This document shows positions 1-5,572 of a stretch of 6,225 nt of DNA, in pieces. A program made the position numbers and the translations under genes. Position 1 is the stretch's first letter. The number at the start of each line of letters is the position of its first letter. The stretch covers positions 1-6,225 of the forward strand of contig WQSA01000139.1 in assembly GCA_009788135.1 (NCBI GenBank). Reading direction: 5' to 3'. Below the pieces are notes generated by a model. That model was not told the DNA's origin. It worked only from the letters and a program-made list of their open reading frames with translations, and made no database searches. The stretch is from Candidatus Fibrimonadales bacterium (GTDB lineage: Bacteria > Fibrobacterota > Fibrobacteria > Fibrobacterales > Fibrobacteraceae).

Positions 1-1580
1 CGAAAAAACTCCGCAAAGCGCCAAAAGCAATTGCAGAAGAATTGGCCGCAAACTTTGCCGCTCCGCAAGGCTTTGAAAAAACTCAAGCTCTGAACGGATA
101 CTGGAATTTCTACGCAGATAAAAAAACAATAATGGAAAATGTTTTGGGGGGCATAAAAGAAAAAGGCCTGGAATTCGGGTTCGCAGAACCAAAAAATAAA
201 ACTGTTGTTATAGACTACAGCTCCCCAAACATAGGAAAAGAACTTGCATTTCACCATTTGCGCAGCACCATGATAGGCAACAGCCTCGCAAAAATTCACA
301 AAGCAAACGGTTATAAAGTTGAGCGAATAAATCATCTCGGAGATTGGGGAACGCAGTTCGGAAAACTGATTGTGATGTACTTAAGGGAAAACTTGCCCAC
401 AGACGAACAAACGCTTTCAAGCTTAACCGTTAAGGAACTCAACAAACTCTACGCATCGTTTTCAAAAACAAGCAAAGAAGAACCTGATCTGGAAAACCAG
501 GCACGAGAAGCTTTTGCAAAACTGGAAAAAGGCGATGAATTTTACCGCAAACTCTGGACAGCATTCAAAGAAGCCACGCTTAAAGAACTCGTGCGCATTT
601 ATACAATAATGGGCGTTGACTTTGACCATTACACCGGAGAATCTTTTTTTGAAGACAAAATACCTGCAGTGGTTGAAGAACTGGAAAAAAAGAATTTGCT
701 CGTGAACAGCCAGGAGCGAGATGTTGTGCTTTTGGACGAACTGGATTTGCCGCCTTGCCTAATTAAAAAAAGCGATGGAAGCACGCTCTATGCAACGCGA
801 GATTTAGCCGCCGCCCTTTACCGCAAAAAAGAATTCAATTTTGACAAATGCTTTTACGTTGTGGACAACGGGCAAGCCCTGCACTTTAAACAGGTGTTCG
901 CCGTGCTTGGCAAAATGGGCTATGAATGGAACAAGGATTGCGAGCACATTCCATTTGGATTGATACTCCATAAAAACGAAGAAGGAAAATGGGAAAAAGG
1001 CAAAACCAGAACCGGTACCGCAAGCCTTTTGCGAGACGTGATAGAAGCGGCTTCCGCAAAAATTTTGAACGTGATTGATGAAAAAAATCCTGAACTTGCA
1101 AACAAAGAAGATATAGCGACAAAAATAGGCATTGGGGCCATAGCCTTCAATGACCTGAAGAACCGCCGCTTGATGGACGTTAAATTCGATTGGGACGCAG
1201 CCCTAAGCTTTGAGGGAGCCACAGGTCCTTATGTTCAGAATGCGCACGTGCGCCTTTGCAGCATTTTGAGAAAAAGCGGAAAAGACGCCGTTAAACTGAC
1301 ATTTAAAAGCGAAGAGCTCTTAGACCAAAACTCTTGCGATTTGATAAAAATGCTGTCTCGCAAAGGGGAAAAGATAAATGCAGCGTGCGAAAACAATGAG
1401 CCTTACATGCTCGCCCAGTATTCACTGGAACTAGCAGAAGCCGCTCACAGATTCATCCACAACAACAGAGTTTTGGGGAGCTCTGAAGAAGATTCTCGTT
1501 TACATCTTGTTTACTGTACCCAGCAAGTTTTAGAAAGCATTCTTGAGTTGCTGGGCATAGCCCCGATAAGAGAGATGTAA
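1..1580 (+). CDS. argS: Arginyl-tRNA synthetase, 5'-truncated by window edge
   Basis: This enzyme charges tRNA-Arg with arginine using ATP, in the cytosol. The reading frame is open from base 3, so the true start lies upstream; the TTG at 42 is an internal Leu codon, not the start. About 525 residues are visible, and full-length ArgRS is usually 550-600. In order they show the end of the N-terminal Add-1 domain, the class I catalytic core with the SPNIxK...HLRST signature (bases about 219-275), the NHLGDWGTQFG block (about 330-362), DGSTLYATRDLAAALYR (about 777-821), and the DALR anticodon-binding domain ending in LLGIAPIREM. The HIGH motif reads AFHH (246-257). The KMSKS counterpart reads KTRTG (about 1002-1016) rather than the common STRKG form. 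Many ArgRS lack a canonical KMSKS, and a Lys just before HIGH is thought to compensate; a Lys is present here in SPNIGK. The gene converges on the RRM gene 4 bp downstream. Confidence 0.97.
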   Translation, partial: KKLRKAPKAIAEELAANFAAPQGFEKTQALNGYWNFYADKKTIMENVLGGIKEKGLEFGFAEPKNKTVVIDYSSPNIGKELAFHHLRSTMIGNSLAKIHKANGYKVERINHLGDWGTQFGKLIVMYLRENLPTDEQTLSSLTVKELNKLYASFSKTSKEEPDLENQAREAFAKLEKGDEFYRKLWTAFKEATLKELVRIYTIMGVDFDHYTGESFFEDKIPAVVEELEKKNLLVNSQERDVVLLDELDLPPCLIKKSDGSTLYATRDLAAALYRKKEFNFDKCFYVVDNGQALHFKQVFAVLGKMGYEWNKDCEHIPFGLILHKNEEGKWEKGKTRTGTASLLRDVIEAASAKILNVIDEKNPELANKEDIATKIGIGAIAFNDLKNRRLMDVKFDWDAALSFEGATGPYVQNAHVRLCSILRKSGKDAVKLTFKSEELLDQNSCDLIKMLSRKGEKINAACENNEPYMLAQYSLELAEAAHRFIHNNRVLGSSEEDSRLHLVYCTQQVLESILELLGIAPIREM

Positions 1581-1584
1581 TATT

Positions 1585-1863
1585 TTATCTATGACCGCCT
1601 TGACGCTGAGGACGCTGTTCACGAGGTTGCGACTCGTTAACGCGAAGCGGCCTGCCGCCAACGTTCTTTCCGTTTAAAGCCTGGATGGCTTTTTCCGTTG
1701 CCTCATCTTCCATTTCCACAAAACCGAACCCTTTGCTACGGTTGGAATCGCGGTCAATGATAACTTTGGCGTTCTTAACCTCGCCAAATTCGGCGAATAG
1801 CTCGCTCAGTTGCTCGTTGCCGAATGCGAATGGGAGGTTACCCACATAAATGCTTTTGCTCAT
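1585..1863 (-). CDS. Small single-RRM RNA-binding protein
   Basis: The 92-residue protein is one RNA recognition motif (residues about 3-77) with a short basic, Gln/Arg/Gly-rich tail (QPREQRPQRQGGHR). RNP2 is IYVGNL (5-10) and RNP1 is KGFGFVEM (44-51), with the RNA-stacking aromatics Y6, F46 and F48 all present. It should therefore bind single-stranded RNA in the cytosol. Related bacterial RRM proteins, best known in cyanobacteria, are often cold-induced and act as RNA chaperones; the target here is unknown. The ATG start is supported by an AGGA 5 nt upstream (1869-1872 on the complement), the only convincing Shine-Dalgarno in the window. The gene lies 43 bp downstream of the pyrF fusion on the same strand, so it could be cotranscribed or have its own promoter. 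It converges on argS with only 4 bp between stop codons. Confidence 0.95.
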   Translation of the reverse strand: MSKSIYVGNLPFAFGNEQLSELFAEFGEVKNAKVIIDRDSNRSKGFGFVEMEDEATEKAIQALNGKNVGGRPLRVNESQPREQRPQRQGGHR

Positions 1864-1868
1864 ACAAA

Positions 1869-1900
1869 TCCTATATTATTGAACTGAGAGGAATATAGAA
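1869..1900 (-). promoter_or_regulatory. Inverted repeat spanning the RRM gene Shine-Dalgarno
   Basis: In the leader of the RRM gene, CTATATT (1871-1877) and AATATAG (1892-1898) form a perfect 7-bp inverted repeat with a 14-nt loop. On the minus-strand transcript it can be extended by one G-U and one U-A pair to 9 bp, which places the AGGA Shine-Dalgarno in the 3' arm. The stem is A/U-rich, so it could be a temperature-sensitive structure. Alternatively, TATATT on the minus strand (1892-1897) may be a -10-like promoter element, in which case the hairpin would not form in a transcript starting there. The repeat is directly visible; the function is inferred. Confidence 0.3.
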
Positions 1901-1906
1901 AATTAA

Positions 1907-2659
1907 TTATTCCCTTGCAACGCTGGTAAGCGTAGCTGCAAAAGAGCCAATAGCCACAGCGCTTTTCATAAGAACAGGAATACGCTCCTCGTCATCCGTT
2001 AGCCAGATGGTTAGCTTGCCTTTTGCTTTGAACAAGCCATCACCCTGTATCACTGGCTCTATAACCAAACATGTTTTTTTGCCCAAAACGGTGTTTATAG
2101 TCTCCCGTTTGTGAACTATGACTTTGAGTTTATACAGTTTTTTGCCGCCTATGGCATCAAAGTAAGCCGTATCCCCAGGCTCCAGCTTGAAGGTCCTGGC
2201 CAAGTAAAATGCGGAGAGTATGCACCGCTCGCCTCCGTTTAGCGTGATTACCGTATCTATTTGATGCTTTAGCTCCGAGCCTTTACCTGCGGTATCTTTT
2301 ATAGAAGCTTTCCTGGCGCTGAAGTCATAAACCGTTAGAGCGTTCCTTTTATATGAACCCTCGTGAATTCTCTGGTGAAAGACTTTGGGGAGCAAGCTAT
2401 CTGCCGAGACTACGGAGCTTATGGTATCGTCAACTGTTAGCACTTTGAACCAGCTATGGTTCCAAGCTCTCGAAACTATTTCCAGCTCATTTTCATTTTT
2501 CGTTTCTTTTACATGCAATCTGGCTTTGCCTGGGGTGATAAAATTCCAGCCTATTGAATAGTCCAAGACCTCGCCTGCAAACGGAGACTTCGCATGGGAA
2601 AAGGAAATAAACAACAGACAAAAAACAAGGGCGAACAAACTGCTTGCCAGTCTTTCCAA
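1907..2659 (-). other. DUF3108-like module with internal signal peptide; possible internal start
   Basis: This is the C-terminal part of the pyrF fusion, listed separately because it could be made as its own protein. From the in-frame TTG at 2657-2659 the product would begin MERLASSLFALVFCLLFISF, a plausible signal peptide followed by cleavage after SHA (near base 2591) and a mature domain of about 227 residues. CTG at 2648-2650, with GGAAAGA just before it, and TTG at 2636-2638 are alternatives. No in-frame ATG lies near the junction and none of these starts has a strong Shine-Dalgarno. The mature part is beta-rich in appearance, with a WNHSWFK stretch and the C-terminal pattern WLTDDEERIPVLMKS typical of DUF3108 proteins. 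The family has no firm biochemical role. Confidence 0.45.
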
Positions 2660-3463
2660 AGCGTCTGCGCAAGCGCTTGCATAGCGGCTCGGCTTTCCGC
2701 TTGCTTGCCATGCATAGCTTAGACCGCTGGAGCTGTTGAGCACATGTATGTTCTTTTTAAAACCGCCTTCTCGCAGAGCGCTTATAACTTCTCTCGCATC
2801 TCCGCCTTGGCCGCCTGGCACGCCTGGAATGGAGACTCCCGGAATTAAAAATGGAATTTCTTTTTTTTGGCTTGAAATATAATTTGCGATTTCTCTCAAC
2901 TCATGCACATTGGTTGCGCCAACAACCGCTCCGACTCCCCCATTATCCCATTCCAGAATTTTTTGCGCAACGTCTTTGTAAACATTGTCTTGAAAGTCTG
3001 CTGCGCCTTTGTTTGAAGTGCGCAGCAAAACATAAATTCCATTCTCTTCTCTCAAAAAAGGCTTAACGCTATCGCTGCCCATCCAAGGGCTTACGGTCAC
3101 AGCATCTGCTCCGTAAACATCGAATGCCGCTCTTGAATATGCCTCGCTGGACTTCCCTATATCTCCGCGTTTTGCATCCAGAATTACAGGTATTCCCTCT
3201 TTGCGATAAGTGGCAATTATTTCTGCCAAAACCCACATAGCATCTATGCTAATGCACTCATAATATGCGCTGTTGGGTTTAACCACTGCTGGAGCGATAT
3301 TTCGTTTTAAAAACTCTTCCAAAATATCAAAATAAAATTTGCGAATCTTATCTTCTGAAGTTCCTGATTCTACGGGAATCAATGAAAGAACCGGGTCTAA
3401 TCCAAAGCACACCGGATTTTTGCAAGCTTCTATGCGAGACTCTAACATTGAAGTATATGACAT
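1907..3463 (-). CDS. pyrF: PyrF (OMP decarboxylase type 2) fused to exported DUF3108-like domain
   Basis: Residues 1-273 form a complete type 2 orotidine-5'-phosphate decarboxylase, the last step of UMP synthesis (OMP to UMP plus CO2). Visible motifs are CFGLDP (19-24), VKPN (61-64), the catalytic DAKRGDIG (96-103; D96, K98, D101), SPWMG (125-129) and the PGV/QGGD loop region (208-222). The phosphate-loop NSSRG motif of many relatives reads NSSSG (243-247). Without a stop the frame then runs into a hydrophobic segment (274-291, ending SHA), which resembles a signal peptide with a signal peptidase I site. After it come about 227 residues resembling DUF3108, a periplasmic family of unknown role. 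The fusion would put PyrF in the cytosol and DUF3108 across the inner membrane. No Shine-Dalgarno precedes the ATG at 3463, and a second ATG at codon 6 is possible. PyrF identity is firm, the DUF3108 call is moderate, and one polypeptide versus two products is unresolved. Confidence 0.92.
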   Translation of the reverse strand: MSYTSMLESRIEACKNPVCFGLDPVLSLIPVESGTSEDKIRKFYFDILEEFLKRNIAPAVVKPNSAYYECISIDAMWVLAEIIATYRKEGIPVILDAKRGDIGKSSEAYSRAAFDVYGADAVTVSPWMGSDSVKPFLREENGIYVLLRTSNKGAADFQDNVYKDVAQKILEWDNGGVGAVVGATNVHELREIANYISSQKKEIPFLIPGVSIPGVPGGQGGDAREVISALREGGFKKNIHVLNSSSGLSYAWQASGKPSRYASACADALERLASSLFALVFCLLFISFSHAKSPFAGEVLDYSIGWNFITPGKARLHVKETKNENELEIVSRAWNHSWFKVLTVDDTISSVVSADSLLPKVFHQRIHEGSYKRNALTVYDFSARKASIKDTAGKGSELKHQIDTVITLNGGERCILSAFYLARTFKLEPGDTAYFDAIGGKKLYKLKVIVHKRETINTVLGKKTCLVIEPVIQGDGLFKAKGKLTIWLTDDEERIPVLMKSAVAIGSFAATLTSVARE

Positions 3464-3501
3464 CGGATTTAATTTAGAAATTTCTATATTAATATTTCCC
3501 C
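3464..3501. promoter_or_regulatory. Divergent AT-rich spacer, likely promoter region
   Basis: These 38 bp separate the start codons of the pyrF fusion (-) and the exbB-like gene (+), so any promoters for both must lie here or extend into the coding regions. The spacer holds the 10-bp palindrome ATATTAATAT (3486-3495). TATATT (3485-3490) could serve as a -10 element for the + gene, and TAATAT (3490-3495 region, complement) for the - gene. I see no clear -35, no Bacteroidota-type TTTG/TAnnTTTG pair and no Shine-Dalgarno for either gene, so leaders would be very short or absent. Confidence 0.4.
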
Positions 3502-4857
3502 ATGCAAGTTATAATATTTTTTTTAGCTTTTGCTATAAGCATTTCTTTCGCAGACCTTGCTGCGGAGGTTGAAGCTTTAAAAAGGGTTAAATTGGAAAAA
3601 GCAAATCAATTGGAAAAAGCAGAAGCTCTTCGCTGGCAAAATCGTTATATTCAAAATCAGGCCAATGCGGAATATCAAAACGAAACTCGGGTTTTGGAAG
3701 GATTGTATTCAAAAACTTCCGATAATATTTCTCGCACAGCAACGGAGCTCGGCTCGCTTCGCAACCTTGCTACGGAGCAAAAGGGCAAAGCGGAAGATGC
3801 AAAGAGCAGTTTGGAAAATTTCTACTTGCTGATAAAACAAGCTGCGGATAAAAGCGTTGAAGAAATTCCACTGGACTTCCCGGCAAAAAAAGAAGAGCGC
3901 TTATTGAATTTCGCAAACAATTCTCCGACGATTGGAACTTTTTTCAGCGATAGATTTACTCGTCTTGCGTTAACGCAAAGCCAAGAACTCACAGCAAAAA
4001 ACTCTTACCGCTTGCGGCTTGGCACGGTATTTTTCGCAGATGCAGCTTGGGGGCACAGCACTGATGTTCAAGCCGTTGTGCGAACGGAATGGCGCTCCTC
4101 ATTTTCAAAAGAGCTTTCCGCAAACATAAGGCGAACAGTTTTCAACGCTCAGCAAGGAATAGATTCCGCTTGGATTCCCTTAGATGTTTTGCAGACAAAA
4201 TCCATTCTTGGAGCGAGCAGCACTGTGGAACAAACCAAGCTGGAACAATTTAAAAACTGGTTTAAGCTTGGCGGCATTGTGATGTATCCTTTAACGCTAA
4301 TCGCTATTGCAGCGTTTTTCATAGCTTTGGAGCGTGCTTTTGTATTGTGGCGGCACGGGCATATATCAAAGACATTTGCAAACAAGCTAAAAGCGTTGCT
4401 GGAAGGCAACGACATTTCAGAGGCTATAGCTTTATGCAGAAAGCAAAAAAACTGCTTGGGAAAAATATTGGGAACGATTGTGGAGAATAAAGAAAAAGGA
4501 AAAGAAAAGGCGCAAAAGGCTTTGCAGGAGGCCTTGCTTTCCGAACAAGCAGGGCTTGAGAAGCGAATGGGCTTTTTGGCGGCTCTTGGTTCTATTGCTC
4601 CTTTAACCGGTCTTTTGGGAACTGTTACCGGCATGATAACTTTGTTCAAGGTTATAACGCAAGCCGGCACAAACGATGCGAGGATTTTGGCCGGCGGCAT
4701 TTCTGAGGCTTTAATCACAACGGAGATGGGTTTGATTATAGCGATTCCTGTTTTGCTTTTTCACGGCAAATTGAGCGAGACTTTGGATTTTATAACAACT
4801 GAAATCAGAGTTCACTGTTTGGTTGTTTTGAATACGCTTTGGGGCGAGACTTCGTAA
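3502..4857 (+). CDS. ExbB/TolQ/MotA-family proton channel with long periplasmic N-terminus (TtpC-like)
   Basis: The protein has 451 residues, roughly twice a plain ExbB. Residues 1-17 (MQVIIFFLAFAISISFA) look like a signal peptide, though without the usual basic n-region. Residues about 18-118 are a Glu/Lys/Ala-rich coiled coil. Residues 165-235 resemble the DUF3450-like region of TtpC proteins, ending in a WIPLD stretch. The C-terminal MotA/TolQ/ExbB domain has membrane spans at about 257-283, 358-384 and 396-421, with conserved GLLGTVTGMI (370-379) and GGISEALITTEMGLIIAIP (398-416). Such subunits use the proton motive force in the inner membrane to energise TonB-like outer-membrane transport. 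The expected ExbD/TolR partner does not follow: the next gene is hslO on the other strand, overlapping by 46 bp. ATG 3502 is the first in-frame start after an upstream stop (TAA 3490-3492), with no Shine-Dalgarno. Family call firm; TtpC subtype by architecture. Confidence 0.9.
   Translation: MQVIIFFLAFAISISFADLAAEVEALKRVKLEKANQLEKAEALRWQNRYIQNQANAEYQNETRVLEGLYSKTSDNISRTATELGSLRNLATEQKGKAEDAKSSLENFYLLIKQAADKSVEEIPLDFPAKKEERLLNFANNSPTIGTFFSDRFTRLALTQSQELTAKNSYRLRLGTVFFADAAWGHSTDVQAVVRTEWRSSFSKELSANIRRTVFNAQQGIDSAWIPLDVLQTKSILGASSTVEQTKLEQFKNWFKLGGIVMYPLTLIAIAAFFIALERAFVLWRHGHISKTFANKLKALLEGNDISEAIALCRKQKNCLGKILGTIVENKEKGKEKAQKALQEALLSEQAGLEKRMGFLAALGSIAPLTGLLGTVTGMITLFKVITQAGTNDARILAGGISEALITTEMGLIIAIPVLLFHGKLSETLDFITTEIRVHCLVVLNTLWGETS
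4812..4857. other. Tail-to-tail coding overlap between exbB-like gene and hslO
   Basis: The last 46 bases of the exbB-like CDS (stop TAA 4855-4857) also encode the end of hslO (stop TGA, complement of 4812-4814). There is no intergenic space for a conventional terminator. A short inverted repeat sits just beyond it (ATGCG 4857-4861 with CGCAT 4874-4878, enclosing TTTTGCAAAA), but no T-tract follows on either strand, so it is not a convincing terminator. Confidence 0.85.
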
Positions 4858-5570
4858 TGCGTTTTGCAAAAGTCGCATACAACATCTAATATTTCATCTT
4901 TTTCCAGCATTTCTTTTTTTTCGCTTTTGTGCAATGAATTTAAACTTGCAACAACTCGCTCCAAACTGCATGGGCAGTAGGCTTGCGGAATTATTTCTTT
5001 GACAATTTCTACTTCGTATGGTCCACGCAGTTGATCTAATAAATCGTGGACGTTGCTGAAATTTTTCAGGGGCGGCAGATTGCGAATTACCGCATCCATT
5101 ATTTCTAAATCTTTGCTTGTTGCATCCGGGTATGCTTCTAATAGGAATCCAATATCAAAATATATGCCCGTTGCGCTTTTTGTTTGCTCGGACTGCATTA
5201 AATATGCGGTTAAATTTACGCCCATTTGCGTGGATGGCGCTTCTACAATGCTTTCTTTTACTCTTTGGGATTTTTCGTTGAGCGTTATGACTGTCATTTT
5301 TTGCGGTGCTTTTCCAGTTCCGGGTTTTGCTCTGACCAGCCCTTGCGGTGTGGAGTCTGCTTGTGCATCTGCTTGCAAGCAGACTGTGCCTGGGAATTTC
5401 AGTCCGCTTGAGAGAAGAAGAGAAGCTACTGCGGTTTCTGCCATGAATTTCATGGCATTGCCTGTAGCTTCGTGTTTTTTGCCTATTTCGTTTAGCGTGT
5501 TTTTTGCGGAGACCAGCACGAATCTAAATGGCGCGCTGGTTCCCGTAGCTCTTATTATTACATCGCTCAT
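4812..5570 (-). CDS. hslO: Hsp33 redox-regulated chaperone
   Basis: This 252-residue protein, slightly shorter than the usual 280-300, is a cytosolic holdase activated by oxidative stress. The N-terminal domain carries the typical VIIRATG opening and TAVASLLLSSGLKFPGTVCLQ helix-strand block (about 46-66). The C-terminal zinc switch is intact: CPC (C199, C201) and CDFC (C232, C235), matching the family pattern CxC-x(27-32)-CxxC with 30 residues between. Oxidation of these cysteines releases zinc and activates the chaperone in known Hsp33s. The start ATG (5568-5570) shares its A with the TAA stop of the upstream secreted-protein gene and has no Shine-Dalgarno, which suggests translation by coupling or re-initiation. 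Its 3' end overlaps the convergent exbB-like gene. An extra Cys64 lies in the core domain. Confidence 0.96.
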   Translation of the reverse strand: MSDVIIRATGTSAPFRFVLVSAKNTLNEIGKKHEATGNAMKFMAETAVASLLLSSGLKFPGTVCLQADAQADSTPQGLVRAKPGTGKAPQKMTVITLNEKSQRVKESIVEAPSTQMGVNLTAYLMQSEQTKSATGIYFDIGFLLEAYPDATSKDLEIMDAVIRNLPPLKNFSNVHDLLDQLRGPYEVEIVKEIIPQAYCPCSLERVVASLNSLHKSEKKEMLEKDEILDVVCDFCKTHYEVSPQSVFKTTKQ

Positions 5571-5572
5571 TA
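5568..5572 (-). promoter_or_regulatory. TAATG stop-start overlap coupling secreted-protein gene to hslO
   Basis: On the minus strand the sequence AAATAATGAGC contains the TAA stop of the upstream gene (5572-5570) and the ATG of hslO (5570-5568), sharing one base. With no recognisable Shine-Dalgarno in the preceding bases, ribosomes ending the upstream gene may re-initiate on hslO. The overlap is directly seen; coupling is inferred from this arrangement. Confidence 0.7.

Noticed and set aside
1621..1658. Small hairpins ACGAG/CTCGT (1621-1637) and GCGG/CCGC (1647-1658) as an argS terminator
   Set aside because: They sit inside the RRM coding region, have short stems and are not followed by a T-tract.
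2493..2711. A 72-codon frame starting with ATG at the pyrF/DUF3108 junction on -, in a different frame
   Set aside because: It was considered as an alternative DUF3108 start or a frameshift sign, but its product lacks a signal peptide and ends within the DUF3108 coding region, where the fusion frame carries the conserved sequence.
4149..4718. A 189-codon open frame on - inside the exbB-like gene
   Set aside because: It lies wholly antisense to a well-supported gene, has no recognisable motif, and its composition is what the complement of the channel-domain codons would give.
4857..4878. Inverted repeat ATGCG...CGCAT around TTTTGCAAAA as a bidirectional terminator
   Set aside because: It has a bulged 5+4 bp stem with a 2-base inner loop and no T-run on either side, and it lies within the hslO coding sequence near the zinc-binding CxxC codons.
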